Origin: Zea mays
Taxonomy: Eukaryota > Streptophyta > Magnoliopsida > Poales > Poaceae
NCBI RefSeq assembly: GCF_902167145.1
Contig: NC_050096.1
Span: forward strand, 85,494,683 to 85,558,682
DNA length: 64,000 nucleotides
Reading direction: 5' to 3'
Each line of letters opens with the position of its first letter. Position 1 is the stretch's first letter. The notes beneath the pieces are model-generated. The model did not search any database. It was given only the letters and a program-made list of their open reading frames with translations, and had not been told where the DNA came from. Shown in pieces: positions 12,257-23,128 of the stretch. Both the position numbers and the translations under genes were made by a program.

Positions 12257-13327
12257 GTATTTTCTTAACAATTTCATTTGAAACTCAGTTATGCCTGATT
12301 ACATTGATCATAGAGTGTTTACTGAAATTGGGTATGGGGGTTTCATTGTAGTAGTTTGTTGTTTCGGCTAGCGACCGGTGCGCAAGAAGGAAGGGATAAG
12401 GTGCTTGGTTGACCCGGACCGGACGACAGGACACCGTCGGGGATTCGCTGCAACGCAGCGACGGCTTCCGCATCTTCTCAGGCCAAGGTAAGCTTTGAAA
12501 CGAATTTGTTGCTGCAACTGTTCTTTAGTAGCCTGTGATATGTTAGTGAATTTGTCGCTCAAACATAAAATGAACTGACTTCTTTTCAATGCTTCCCCTA
12601 ATATAACTTTTATATATATGACATATGTTAAGTATAATACAATGAGCTTGTGTGTATTGGGGGTTTTTATTGGGGTATAAAGTTTATATGCATTCTTCCG
12701 GTATATATCGGTTGATGCTAATTTTTAGATAAAATTGTGCGTGGGGAGGCATTAGACGTTATCTCTGTAGAGTCGAAGGCCTTATTTTGCTGCTCGTCTC
12801 CAAATAAAATCTCGGCAGAAGTAGTTCAGCTTCTGTTGTGCCCCATTCCTTTTGCATGAGAAGGAGTTCGGCTTCACAGGAAACTGCTACAAGATGCCCA
12901 ACACGAGTGGCAAAGTTCATCAATACTAACCAAGCCTGTAAGACAGCTCAACAGATTCCAATAATAAATCCACAATGCTCATAGTTTAAGCAGCATCACC
13001 GCCATAAAAGAAGTACTTTAATCTAAAAGTTATGGCGAAGAAAGCGTTAACAAGATTGAATAGAAATATATGCAAAAGAATATGTGATCCAGTAAATAAT
13101 CATTGGCACTCTCAGAATGCATGCCGAACTGCAACAGTTCTCTTTCTAACCACTTCATGAAACCATTTAGCTGAGATGAGTAATTTTTGTTGCTCTCTTC
13201 AGTGGTTAGCAGTTCATTAGTAACAAATGTTTTTTGTTATTTAAAATTACATGAAAATGTGTAGCAGTGACCAAAACACAAGGAATTGAACCAAAATGTT
13301 CCGACAGCTCACCTTGATCTTTTCTGC

Positions 13328-13972
13328 TTAATTCATCAGTCGATTTCTCAATTCTTCCGACAGCTCACCATTTAGCGAGGCATCAAACTTGAACACATCA
13401 AACTTGAACTCACCACAGGTCTTGGAGTATCCACACGAGAGCCAACTGGAGACTCCGAACCCATTAGAGTCGTTTGCTTTGAGGTGGACCAGTCTACCTT
13501 TAAAAGGGCGAGTGGAAATGACTTTTCTGATCAAAGCATAATAGGGAGGCATACCATCTTCCTCATCATACATGGCCCAGACTTGATCATTTTGAAATGA
13601 ACTTTCAGAATGATCACCAAAACTGGAAAAATCTGCATCAGGAACACTGTAGAAATCTACATCAGGATCAGGAATTTTGTCAGAGCCTGCATCAGGACAT
13701 ACTTGGTTCAAACAGCCATATCTGGCAGGCATATGGTACTCTGTTCCCGGAGTAGCACCAGTTACTTCATCTCCCAGTTCCTTCTTGTGTTGCTTGCGGT
13801 TTCTCCTCGTGTATACTATGCACACTTCAGGTACAGGCCATGACTTCAGCTTTTCTTTCAACCCAACCTGTTTACTGCTCTTCTGCCTCTCCTTTTCTTC
13901 AGAATCAACCCTTCTGCTAACCAACTCCAAGACATCTATTCTTGGATCAACTGAACTGCTGCTTTGCTTCAT
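13328..13972 (-). pseudogene. Captured fragment of a DUF3444 (DnaJ-type) gene
   Basis: The 214-residue frame carries WPVPEVCIVYTRR, then YSVPDADFSSF, FQNDQVWAMYDEEDGMP and YYALIRKV, then SWLSCGYSKTCGEF. The block F-x-x-D-Q-V-W-A-x-Y-D-x-x-D-G-M-P-x-Y-Y-A-x-I is the signature of the DUF3444 domain found after the J domain in a plant family of DnaJ-like proteins. The J domain itself is absent, and the domain breaks off after the CGYSKTCG motif, so this is a partial copy. Related charged, low-complexity sequence continues upstream on the minus strand towards about 14170 with in-frame stops. It lies just downstream of the KH-gene fragment in the same orientation, as expected for gene pieces joined inside a Helitron. 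No protein function is expected from it. Confidence 0.75.
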
Positions 13973-14359
13973 CTCAATTTTATTGACCTCATTTTATATG
14001 TTGCAAACACCTTTTGTGCTGATTTTCTTACCATTCTACATCTTTTGTTTCTTTTTCACATTGGCTTTCTTGCTACTCAGCTCCTGCAACTTCTGAGAAC
14101 ACCGATTTGCATCCATCACCATCAGGGTAGGAGGCTACTGAGGTTCCTTGCTTGCCAGCATTGGCGTGTTTTCTCTTTGCAGCTTCATGCTCACTTGTTG
14201 CTGCATTTGCTCGTCTGGGTACGGCTGCCCCGATGCTGGTGGCTCGAGGCCGTACTGGGCCAGTACAGTAGCCAAGGAAGGCAACCCCATGTGCACACAG
14301 GATCAGTCTCAAAATAGATTCATTTGGTTCTTCCTTCATGATGCTTGCAGCTTTGTTCA

Positions 14360-14758
14360 TTACCCTCTTGTCTTGGCTCTCTTCATCCCAAGGCTGTTGT
14401 GGAAAGGGGACGCTGAACCGGATCTCTGCATCCCTTCCTCACGAAGGGTGCCATTAAGCATCGCAAGCTCCCGTAGCTGCTGCTTCTTGAAGTAGTCCTG
14501 GAATTCATCCTGCAGAGTAGAAAACAAGTACTCAGGTACCGGTTCTTCAAGATGGACTCAAAGCAAGCAAGCAAGCCAAGAGTTTTAAAAAGGATAAAGG
14601 TGTTAATGGCATACCACAGGCTTTAGCAGACCTTCAAGGATCTCGCGGGCTTGCATCAAACACACATCAATGATTTCAACAGGTAGCTCTGCCTCAACCA
14701 ATATATGGAGGGGTTCATTCAGGTGTTCATATCCTGCCTTCCCTCGCATCATTTCCTC
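14360..14758 (-). pseudogene. Captured last two exons of a SPIN1/STAR-type KH-domain gene
   Basis: Exon one is 14758-14615 (48 codons), flanked by TTTTTCAG and GTATGC. It reads [20 protein letters not shown] and continues with ELPVEIID and [11 protein letters not shown]. Exon two is 14509-14360, preceded by CTCTGCAG. It begins [20 protein letters not shown] and ends [16 protein letters not shown] before a TAA stop at 14362-14360. This is the end of the KH/QUA2 region and the conserved C-terminus of plant STAR-family RNA-binding proteins such as rice SPIN1. Splice sites, phase and stop are intact, and a 3'-UTR-like stretch follows. The N-terminal STAR region and the first part of the KH domain are missing, so it is a gene fragment moved by the Helitron and not the parent gene. 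Confidence 0.85.
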
Positions 14759-15202
14759 CTGAAAAATAATAGCATAAGCGATCCCCAATCCCATAGCACT
14801 AAGTAAACAGAAAATCCACTAGATGGACACATGCATAAAGGTAGTCAGGCCATCTAAGGATGGATGCTCCCATGCTGTGAAGTTCCAGAAAGAAAGTGTT
14901 TTTTTAAGAATCACCAGGTAGCCAGTGTTGTCTTTCATACCAAGGCACAGAATGGGAAGGTACATAAAAGAAAACGATTTGAAAAACCAAGAAGGAACAA
15001 ACTATAAAACAACCATATTTACCTAGCCAGATGCTACCAGGGTTGATCTGGCTTTTAGTGACTCGTCATACATGACGAATCAAGTCCATATAAGTTCATA
15101 AGTAGTTCATACTTCATACATAAACTCCACTTGTCCAAAGTTCATAAGTAGTACATCAATGGATGTCACACCCTTTTCGTAATAGATCATGTTAAAAAGC
15201 AT

Positions 15203-15770
15203 GTGACTTTTATCAACTTTACACCGACTCAAGATTGGTGTAAACACATGCCATACAAGAGGTTCGCGGAAGCGATTATCATGGCCTCAAAAAAATATAA
15301 GATTGCTTACAACAAGAAACGTTCTGGATGGGCAGAGGATATCTTTAAATGGGAACATACAATTCATACTGGTGTTCCAATTGACTTAAGAGGGTATTTT
15401 CTTCGTACCACCTTCTCAGCAGTTTAAATTTTTTCTATGATAATCATTGTATAAAACATAGTTACCCAAACATTATTCTATAGGTTTAATATCAGCTACC
15501 TTGTTCTACAAGCTGGCTATGTGGGGGAATGACAGATGACTGAAATTTGTTGGGGTGAGTGTAGTACGTTCATTTTATGTTCAAAACATACATTTCAGCT
15601 ATCTCGTTCTATAAGATAATATGTTTTGTTCTCTTATGTTTTGTCTGTAGGATGCAAAGATTCTTCGAAGGAACTTTGTGATTGATCTGTTAAGTTATGA
15701 GGACAATTCGTGCCGATATGCCATTCCTGCAAACATACAATAGAGACTTATCGATATCGCTAAAAAGGAT
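15203..15770 (+). pseudogene. Captured fragment resembling the tail of a plant Ulp1-like protease gene
   Basis: A 74-codon frame at 15203-15427 contains FINFTPTQDWCKHMPYKRF, KKRSGWAEDIFKWEHTIHTG and VPIDLRG. After intron-like gaps come residues resembling WGNDR-LKFVG near 15520-15555 and then DAKILRRNFVIDLLSYEDNS with CRYAIPANI at 15652-15740. This order looks like the C-terminal part of plant Ulp1-type (C48) cysteine-protease proteins that are often carried by transposons. I assign this from memory of the pattern and it is tentative. Stops (for example in the middle block) and missing upstream domains mean it is not functional. Confidence 0.4.
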
Positions 15771-15939
15771 TAGCTGGTTAGTGTACAGTTGTCGACACAT
15801 TTTTCTGTAATTAAAAATTCTAAATTAACTTTTTAGAAATAATTTGTGTGATATTGATAATGTTTTCCACACGTATTTTGCATATTATAGTGATGTTTGT
15901 CGTTCCGTATCAATGTTTCATACAAATCTTTTACTTCCG

Positions 15940-16024
15940 TCGCAACGCACGGACACATATCTATAATATATATTGTTATCGTGTTATTATATGGTTCCGT
16001 TGCAACGCACGGGCACTCACCTAG
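15940..16024 (+). other. Helitron 3' terminus with a duplicated hairpin motif
   Basis: The terminal motif CCGTTGCAACGCACGGGCAC followed by CTAG ends at 16024. About 55 bases upstream (near 15947) a diverged copy, CCGTCGCAACGCACGGACAC, is followed by CTATA where CTAG would be. CGTTGCAACG is itself a perfect palindrome. The upstream copy may be an old terminus bypassed in favour of the downstream one. Confidence 0.75.
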
Positions 16025-16333
16025 TATTAGATAAACGTTAGACAACCAGGATAAGGACAACGATCGACGCAACATTTAAAACCAATTCTTAAACCTAGAG
16101 TAAGCGCTAATAAAGTGGTCTAACTAACCTAATCATTTCGCAAAACACGTACGCTAATCACTGACCACGTGATTGGTTGACCGGATATCCAACGTCCGCC
16201 TTGTGTTGGTCTGGACCGCTGAGAACCATCTTCTACAGCCAACGAATCACGTGCTTCGTCTGGTTAACAACATGTGGTGCACTTGGGCGTATTTGGTTGG
16301 GCAACCAATCATGTTCCAAGTGATTCTATTAAG
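16025..16333. other. Short intergenic spacer
   Basis: No gene is seen between the Helitron end and the Copia element. The last five bases, TTAAG at 16329-16333, are the left target duplication of the Copia element. Confidence 0.6.
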
Positions 16334-17489
16334 TGTTAGAATTATAGGCATTTTTCGTATTATTTTAATTCCATAAATTAACATTATGATGATGACATAT
16401 AATAAATAATTAACCATAGAAATCGTGATCTTAAATTGATCCATACCAATATGAATCAAGAGAACATAGAGCATGAGAATTATATAAATCATATAAATAC
16501 GATAAACATGTATACTGACTGAACAACTGGAAATAAACAGACAGAAACATAAATAGCATGACTGTAAAATTAAAACAGACAGATCTATCATATTATAATA
16601 AGACAGAACAGATAAGATAAAATCATTCGTAAATATGAAACAACATAGATGAATATATGAAACATATATAATCTCCAGAATACAAAACAGTAAGTAAATA
16701 AACTGATCATACCCTCCTATGCGCTCTGCTGATCCAGATCCTTGTCCAGCTTCCCTTGTCATGTTGAAGATGTTTTGGGCAGTCGCGTAGACGCTCCCCA
16801 AAAACCTAATTGCCGATCCCCCGTGTAAGGTCTCGAACGGCACCGGCTTCGGAGGCACCTGCCCTCTCGCTACTCTGTGCGCGCAGAGTCACGAGATGGG
16901 AATACCCTCACTCGGCGGCTGGATTGTGAGACTGAAAGTGTTTCTCGCGTGTACCGAATGACAGGGGTGCTCCTCTATTTAACCTCTCGCAGAGGGAAGC
17001 TGAAGGAGAAAGGTCGCCGAGTCACGCCAAGAGTCGGCCAGCTCTAGCCGAGTTATGCCATGAGTCGGCCAGCTCTCGCCGAGTCACGCCATGAGTCGGC
17101 AGCTGAAGGAGAAGGGTCACTGGGCTGGCTGACGAAGAGACAGAGTCACTCGGCAGACGAAGAGACAGGGTCACTCGGCTGACGTACGCGGTTAGTGAGT
17201 GCTAAAAATTAACACAACCACACCACGCCCGCCCGCTCGCCTGCCTGCCTGCCACGCCACGCCACGCCCGGCCCGGCCCGGCCCGGCCGGCGGCGGCGGC
17301 GGCGCGCGCGCGCGCGTGTGGCACGCCCTTGTCCATTTCTTGACTTCTCAAGTTAAGTGGAATAAATCCCACCATATAAGTCAAGGCAAAGGACCCTTGG
17401 ACTTCCAATGTGGTACTATTGGTATTCTCCACCATTACACACCATAGAGTTTGTTCAATAAATGGGCCAAGCCCATAAAAGATCCAACA
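16334..17489 (-). repeat. 3' LTR of the Copia element
   Basis: This LTR is 1156 bases. On the minus strand it begins TGTTGGATC at 17489 and ends TAACA at 16334. It contains a GC-rich CCGGCCGGCGGCGG-type run (about 17225-17320), direct repeats with GAGTCGGCCAGCTCT (about 17010-17100), and a TTAAATAG box at 16982-16975. The same gag-start frame found in the 5' LTR is present, but here it runs out into flanking DNA. Confidence 0.9.
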
Positions 17490-17503
17490 ATCCCCACCAA
17501 ACT
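17490..17503 (-). other. Polypurine tract of the Copia element
   Basis: On the minus strand AGTTTGGTGGGGAT immediately precedes the 3' LTR, the expected position and composition for the plus-strand primer of reverse transcription. The roughly 0.5 kb between it and the pol stop (17504-18029) shows no gene. Confidence 0.8.
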
Positions 17504-18029
17504 CTAGGGTTTGTAATGATGAAGTATCAGAATCACAATCCTTTGATATACCAGTGTTTCGATGGAGACTGTTAAGTTGAACATCCATCTAGAATAAGAG
17601 TTTCACTCATTCACAACTGAACAATGGACTATGCCTTGAATTGACAGTTTTGTGCGAAATAAGATTCACTCAAATCCTTTGCTGATACTAGGCTGCAGAA
17701 GGGTATTCCCGCTGTTTAGAAGCATATAAGTCACACTTCAGTGCCTTTCATGAGTATTTAGGGATTACCCAAATCCCATAGACTGTGACTAGCAGTCTGA
17801 CTCATATAGGTGTATTCCTCAGAAGATGTTCTGTAGGACAACATCTCACCTTTATAAGACTCTTGGAATACATTAAGGTAAAAACCATCCTGCCTTACAG
17901 ATAGGAAAGATGTGCATCAGAAATGAGTTAAAGAAGGGATCTTTCCTCACAATCTACTCCTAGCTTGTTTCTCCACTCTACTTCACGGGATCTCCGATCA
18001 CATAGAGCAGGTTACCACTAGAGTAGATC

Positions 18030-21000
18030 TCACATGGGTCTCATACCCATTTCCCTCGATGCACTTTCTATCACATTGCGTGATAGACCCTTAGTGAATT
18101 GATCTGCCAGATTATTCGATGTGTGGACATAATCCACCGTTATAACTCCGGAGTTTTTCAACTTTCTGACAGATTTCAATCTCCTCTTAACATGCCTTGT
18201 AGACTTCATGTTATTCCTAGAACTGTTAACCTTTGTTATCACCGTTTGGTTGTCACAGTTCATGGAAATAGCCGGTATCGGTTTTTCAACTACCGGTAAG
18301 TCCAATAGGAAATCACGAAGCCACTCGGCCTCAGCCCCAGCAGTGTCTAATGCTGCGAGTTCTGCTTCCATTGTAGACTTCGTTAAGATAGTCTGCTTGC
18401 AAGACTTCCAGGAAACAGCGCCACCTCCAAACAGAAACACATATCCGCTTGTGGCATAAAGCTCATCAGCATCAGAAATCCAGTTGGCATCACAATAGCC
18501 TTCTAGCACTTTTGGGTTTCCGGTATAATGAATACCGTATGTCATAGTACCTTTCAAATACCGCAACACTCTCTCAAGAGCACGCCAGTGATCATCTCCT
18601 GGTTTCGACACAAACCGACTTAGCTTACTCACAGCATAAGAGATGTCTGGCCTTGTTGCACTTGCAAGGTACATGAGCGAGCCAATGATTTGGGAGTATG
18701 TCAATTGATCCCTTGCTATTCTCCGATTCTTTCTTAATAGCACACTGGGGTCATAAGGTGTTGGAGCAGGATCACAGTCACTAAAACCAAAGCGACTCAA
18801 TACCTTTTCCACATAATGGGATTGTAACAAAGTTACCCCACCATCAGCTTCTCTAACAAGCTTGATGTTTAGAATGACATCAGCCTCTCCCAAATCTTTC
18901 ATCTCGAAATTGCTCGATAGAAGATTTTTAACTTCCTCAATCACATTGAGATTTGATCCAAAGATCAAAATGTCATCAACATAAAGACACAGCATAACAG
19001 ACTCACCCCCACCATACCGATAGTATACACACGTGTCAGATTCATTTACAACAAATCCAGCTGCTGTAAGAGTATTATCAAACTTTTCATGCCATTGCTT
19101 AGGTGCTTGTTTTAGGCCATACAATGATTTTATCAACCTGCACACCTTGTTCTCTTGACCATCCGCAATAAACCCTTCTGGCTGATCCATATAGATCTCC
19201 TCATCCAACTCTCCATTTAGGAAAGCTGTCTTAACATCCATCTGATGAATGATAAGACCATAAGAGGCTGCCACGGCTATTAATGTGCGAATTGTAGTCA
19301 ATCGAGCCACTGGTGAGTAGGTATCAAAGAAATCTTCACCCTCCTTTTGGGTATATCCTTTGGCCACAAGCCTTGCCTTGTACCTCTCGATTGTACCATC
19401 AGGCCTAAGCTTTTTCTTGAAGATCCATTTGCAACCTATAGGTTGACAACCATAAGGACGGTCAACGACCTCCCAAGTTCCATTAGACATAATAGATTCC
19501 ATCTCACTCCTTACTGCTTCCTTCCATAAGTCAGCATCAGGAGAGGAATATGCCTCACTAATGGTAGTTGGTGTGTCTTCCACAAGGTACACTATAAAGT
19601 CATTACCAAAGGATTTTGCAACCCTCTGTCTCTTGCTCTTTCGAGTGACTATAGTGTTATCCTCCTTAGGGATGTGCACGTGAGAATCCTCAGCATGATC
19701 TATAGGAATCGACAGTTCGTGCTCATGGGGAATTATAGTCTCATGACTTATATCACTAGGTGTATTCTTCATAGGAAACTCATTCTCAAAAAATGTTGCG
19801 TCTCTTGATTCCATGATAGTATCAACATACATATCAGGCACATCAGATTTTATAATTAAGAACCTATACCCAGTGCTGTGAAAAGAGTACCCAAGGAATA
19901 CACAATCAACAGTTTTAGGCCCAAGTTTACGCTTTTTGTTGATTGGCACATTCACTTTAGCCAAACAACCCCAAGTGCGCAAATATGAGAGATTTAATCT
20001 TCTCTTTTCCCATTCCTCAAATGGTGTGATCTCTTTGTTCTTTGTTGGAACTCTATTCAGGACATGACATGCTGTCAAAATCGCCTCACCCCACCATGCC
20101 TTGGATAATCCCGCTGTACTCAACATGGCATTCACCAAATCTGTTAGAGTGCGGTTTTTCCTTTCAGCAATCCCATTGGATTGTGGTGAGAATGGCGGTG
20201 TCCTCTCATGAATAATACCATGTTCCACACAGAACTCATCGAACACATTAGAGAAATATTCTCCACCTCGATCAGACCTTAACCGTTTTATTTTCCTCTC
20301 AAGTTGGTTCTCAACTTCAGCTTTATAGGCCTTAAAATAATTGAACGCTTCATCTTTTGTTTTTAAGAGATACACATAACAAAATCTAGTGGAGTCATCT
20401 ATAAAAGTGAGAAAGTATCTTTTACCACCTTTGGTCAAAATTCCATTCATCTCGCACAGATCAGAATGAACAAGTTCTAGAGGTGCCAAACTCCTCGCCT
20501 CAGCAGCCTTGTGAGGCTTGCGGGGTTGTTTTGATTCAACACACACATGGCACTTAGACTTTTTGACCAAGTTAAATTTAGGAATTAAATTTATATTTGC
20601 TAACCGCATAAGACAGCCAAAGCTTGCATGACAAAAACGTGAATGCCATAAATCTGACTCATCAGAAAAATGAATAGAATTCACCAGTTTATTACACACA
20701 TCATGCAAAGATAAGCGGAACAAGCCTCCGCAGTCATATCCTTTACCAACAAAAGTACCATGTTTCGATACAACACAATTATTAGACTCAAGAACAACTT
20801 TATATCCATCTCGACATAGCATCGAAGCGCTAACGAGATTCTTCTTGATAGAGGGCACATGCTGCACGCTCTTCAATGGCACCGTCTTTCCCGAAGTAAA
20901 CTTCAGAATGACCGTACCAACACCAAGAACATGAGCACGCGACCCATTACCCATCAACAAGGCGCCAGACCTCCCGACCTGGTAGGAAGTGAACATAGAG

Positions 21001-22400
21001 GCATCAGCACACACATGAATGTTTGCACCACTGTCCATCCACCACTCAGGTGAATTACAGACTGAAAGAACAAATGGTAAAGAATTACCATACCCAGATG
21101 TTCCTTCTTCAGTTTCAGTGGTTACAACATTAGCTGATTTCTTGTCTTGAGTGAACTTGCGATCAGGGCACTCTCTTGCCCAATGTTGATCACTGCCACA
21201 GACAAAGCAACCTCCCTTTCCCTTGTTATTGTTGTTCTTCTTTTTAAATTGTGCTGTATGAACAGGTTTATTCACGTTCTCTGGTTTGTTCTGGTTTTTC
21301 TTCTTGTTAAACTTGCGGAAGTTTCTCTTCTGCACCACATTAGCAGTAGAGGTCTCAACACCTTTTCCACTGTCCTTTGTTCTAGCCCTTTCCTCAACAT
21401 CAAGAGTACCAATGAGCTCTTCCACATTGAACTCTTGTCTCTTATGTTTGAGAGAGGTAGCAAAGTCCTTCCAAGAAGGTGGCAACTTGGCGATTATACC
21501 GCCAGCCACAAACTTGTCAGGTAAAGGACAAGGAAAAAGTTCGAGTTCCTTAGCTAGTGCCTGAAACTCATGAGCCTGTTCCACTACAGATCGGTTCTCA
21601 ACCATCTTGTAGTCATACAGCTGCTCCATGAGATACAGCTCGCTACCAGCGTCAGTAACTCCAAACTTTCCAACAAGAGCATCCCACAGCTCTTTCCCCG
21701 TGGGAAGGATGATATAGCTTTTCTGGAATTTAGTATCCAGTGCGCTAATTACTGCTCCTCGAAAGAGGTTGTCTTCAGCCTTAAACTTAGCCTCATCCTC
21801 AGGAGGTAAGTTTGCAGGCTTGCCCTCAGCGGCATGAAAACAAGACATTGCAGTTAGCCACAATTCCATTTTAGCTTTCCATATCAAGAAGTTTTTACCA
21901 TCAAAAGGATCAGGCTTTAGCACAGCAGCAAAACCTCTGACAGAAAAATGCCTAACATTAGGTTTTTGGATTGTTAGAATTATAGGCATTTTCCGTATTA
22001 TTTTAATTCCATAAATTAACATTATGATGATGACATATAATAAATAATTAACCATAGAAATCGTGATCTTAAATTGATCCATACCAATATGAATCAAGAG
22101 AACATAGAGCATGAGAATTATATAAATCATATAAATACGATAAACATGTATACTGACTGAACAACTAGAAATAAACAGACAGAAACATAAATAGCATGAC
22201 TGTAAAATTAAAACAGACAGATCTATCATATTATAATAAGACAGAACAGATAAGATAAAATCATTCGTAAATATGAAACAACATAGATGAATATATGAAA
22301 CATATATAATCTCCAGAATACAAAACAGTAAGTAAATAAACTGATCATACCCTCCTATGCGCTCTGCTGATCCAGATCCTTGTCCAGCTTCCCTTGTCAT
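18030..22400 (-). CDS. Copia gag-pol polyprotein
   Basis: The frame is unbroken from a GTG-initiated opening at 22496 (upstream stop at 22529-22527) to the stop at 18030. The first ATG is at 22400-22398, inside the 5' LTR. Counting from 22496, residues 1-175 are LTR-encoded and gag follows. The UBN2-type gag ([13 protein letters not shown]) starts near 193 and the zinc knuckle [14 protein letters not shown] near 430. The protease DSGA is near 488. Integrase has its zinc site at about 618-655 and D, D, E near 679, 742 and 778. RT has YVDD near 1173, and RNase H has its last motif [12 protein letters not shown] near 1460. The domain order is Ty1/copia. All catalytic motifs look intact, so the product may be active. 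Residues 49-175 form a hydrophobic, AT-rich stretch that is probably an intron retained in frame. Confidence 0.9.
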   Translation of the reverse strand: MTREAGQGSGSAERIGGYDQFIYLLFCILEIIYVSYIHLCCFIFTNDFILSVLSYYNMIDLSVLILQSCYLCFCLFISSCSVSIHVYRIYMIYIILMLYVLLIHIGMDQFKITISMVNYLLYVIIIMLIYGIKIIRKMPIILTIQKPNVRHFSVRGFAAVLKPDPFDGKNFLIWKAKMELWLTAMSCFHAAEGKPANLPPEDEAKFKAEDNLFRGAVISALDTKFQKSYIILPTGKELWDALVGKFGVTDAGSELYLMEQLYDYKMVENRSVVEQAHEFQALAKELELFPCPLPDKFVAGGIIAKLPPSWKDFATSLKHKRQEFNVEELIGTLDVEERARTKDSGKGVETSTANVVQKRNFRKFNKKKNQNKPENVNKPVHTAQFKKKNNNNKGKGGCFVCGSDQHWARECPDRKFTQDKKSANVVTTETEEGTSGYGNSLPFVLSVCNSPEWWMDSGANIHVCADASMFTSYQVGRSGALLMGNGSRAHVLGVGTVILKFTSGKTVPLKSVQHVPSIKKNLVSASMLCRDGYKVVLESNNCVVSKHGTFVGKGYDCGGLFRLSLHDVCNKLVNSIHFSDESDLWHSRFCHASFGCLMRLANINLIPKFNLVKKSKCHVCVESKQPRKPHKAAEARSLAPLELVHSDLCEMNGILTKGGKRYFLTFIDDSTRFCYVYLLKTKDEAFNYFKAYKAEVENQLERKIKRLRSDRGGEYFSNVFDEFCVEHGIIHERTPPFSPQSNGIAERKNRTLTDLVNAMLSTAGLSKAWWGEAILTACHVLNRVPTKNKEITPFEEWEKRRLNLSYLRTWGCLAKVNVPINKKRKLGPKTVDCVFLGYSFHSTGYRFLIIKSDVPDMYVDTIMESRDATFFENEFPMKNTPSDISHETIIPHEHELSIPIDHAEDSHVHIPKEDNTIVTRKSKRQRVAKSFGNDFIVYLVEDTPTTISEAYSSPDADLWKEAVRSEMESIMSNGTWEVVDRPYGCQPIGCKWIFKKKLRPDGTIERYKARLVAKGYTQKEGEDFFDTYSPVARLTTIRTLIAVAASYGLIIHQMDVKTAFLNGELDEEIYMDQPEGFIADGQENKVCRLIKSLYGLKQAPKQWHEKFDNTLTAAGFVVNESDTCVYYRYGGGESVMLCLYVDDILIFGSNLNVIEEVKNLLSSNFEMKDLGEADVILNIKLVREADGGVTLLQSHYVEKVLSRFGFSDCDPAPTPYDPSVLLRKNRRIARDQLTYSQIIGSLMYLASATRPDISYAVSKLSRFVSKPGDDHWRALERVLRYLKGTMTYGIHYTGNPKVLEGYCDANWISDADELYATSGYVFLFGGGAVSWKSCKQTILTKSTMEAELAALDTAGAEAEWLRDFLLDLPVVEKPIPAISMNCDNQTVITKVNSSRNNMKSTRHVKRRLKSVRKLKNSGVITVDYVHTSNNLADQFTKGLSRNVIESASREMGMRPM
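21952..22350 (-). other. Predicted intron across the 5' LTR boundary
   Basis: On the minus strand AGG|GTATGATC at 22350 is a good donor. Possible acceptors are GTTAG ending at 21952 (399 bases removed) and CTGTCAG ending at 21937 (414 bases). Both lengths are multiples of three and keep phase. The segment is strongly AT-rich between GC-rich exon sequence and gag, and has branch-like CTAAC and CTAAT. Splicing would join an LTR-encoded peptide starting at ATG 22400 to gag. It would also remove the LTR end and the proposed priming site. No transcript evidence is available. Confidence 0.45.
21957..21969 (-). other. Candidate self-complementary primer-binding site
   Basis: The minus-strand sequence right after the 5' LTR is AT, then CCAAAAACCTAAT. 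This 13-base segment is the exact reverse complement of ATTAGGTTTTTGG in the LTR leader (22448-22436 on the minus strand). A normal plant Copia site starts TGG and matches a tRNA 3' end, and none is visible here. Confidence 0.5.
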
Positions 22401-23128
22401 GTTGAAGATGTTTTGGGCAGTCGCGTAAACGCTCCCCAAAAACCTAATTGCCGATCCCCCGTGCAAGGTCTCGAACGGCACCGGCTTCGGAGGCACCTGC
22501 CCTCTCGCTACTCTGTGCGCGCAGAGTCACGAGATGGGAATACCCTCACTCGGCGGCTGGATTGTGAGACTGAAAGTGTTTCTCGCGTGTACCGAATGAC
22601 AGGGGTGCTCCTCTATTTAACCTCTCGCAGAGGGAAGCTGAAGGAGAAAGGTCGCCGAGTCATGCCAAGAGTCGGCCAGCTCTAGCCGAGTTATGCCATG
22701 AGTCGGCCAGCTCTCGCCGAGTCACGCCATGAGTCGGCAGCTGAAGGAGAAGGGTCACTCGGCTGGCTGACGAAGAGACAGAGTCACTCGACAGACGAAG
22801 AGACAGGGTCACTCGGCTGACGTACGCGGTTAGTGAGTGCTAAAAATTAACACAACCACACCACGCCCGCCCGCCCGCTCGCCTGCCTGCCTGCCTGCCA
22901 CGCCACGCCCGGCCCGGCCCGGCCCGGCCGGCGGCGGCGGCGGCGCGCGCGCGCGTGTGGCACGCCCTTGTCCATTTCTTGACTTCTCAAGTTAAGTGGA
23001 ATAAATCCCACCATATAAGTCAAGGCAAAGGACCCTTGGACTTCCAATGTGGTACTATTGGTATTCTCCACCATTACACACCATAGAGTTTGTTCAATAA
23101 ATGGGCCAAGCCCATAAAAGATCCAACA
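21972..23128 (-). repeat. 5' LTR of the Copia element
   Basis: This LTR is 1157 bases, almost identical to 16334-17489. On the minus strand a TTAAATAG box lies at 22620-22613, giving a predicted leader of about 185 bases to the first ATG at 22400. The leader holds ATTAGGTTTTTGG at 22448-22436. Confidence 0.92.

Larger units (their letters stand above)
10182..16024 (+). mobile_element. Non-autonomous Helitron with captured gene fragments
   Basis: The left end reads TCTCTACTACTACTTATG at 10182, preceded by A (10181). The right end has the hairpin-forming CCGTTGCAACGCACGG followed by CTAG at 16021-16024, then T. These are the hallmarks of maize Helitrons: TC at the 5' end, a hairpin a few bases before CTRR, insertion between A and T, and no target duplication. 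No Rep/helicase gene is present, so it is non-autonomous. The 5843-base interior carries exon-and-intron pieces from at least two host genes on the minus strand (13328-14758), another likely piece on the plus strand (15203-15770), and one unidentified exon-like block (12183-12256). Intervals such as 11142-12182, 12257-13327 and 14820-15200 show no recognisable coding content. Confidence 0.85.
16334..23128 (-). mobile_element. Complete Ty1/copia retrotransposon, minus strand
   Basis: Two LTRs (16334-17489 and 21972-23128) flank a 4.5-kb interior, and TTAAG occurs on both sides (16329-16333 and 23129-23133) as a perfect 5-base target duplication. Read on the minus strand, the LTR starts TGTTGGATC and ends TAACA. 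The interior holds one unbroken gag-pol frame and a polypurine tract before the 3' LTR. By eye the two LTRs differ by about seven substitutions plus length changes in a GC-rich run. That implies an insertion a few hundred thousand years old at a rate of about 1.3e-8 per site per year. The 5' junction is abnormal, with no TGG-type primer-binding site and an open reading frame running across it. Confidence 0.93.

Noticed and set aside
22398..22496. GTG at 22496 as the translation start of the Copia gag-pol
   Set aside because: GTG is not a usual eukaryotic start; the first in-frame ATG is at 22400-22398.
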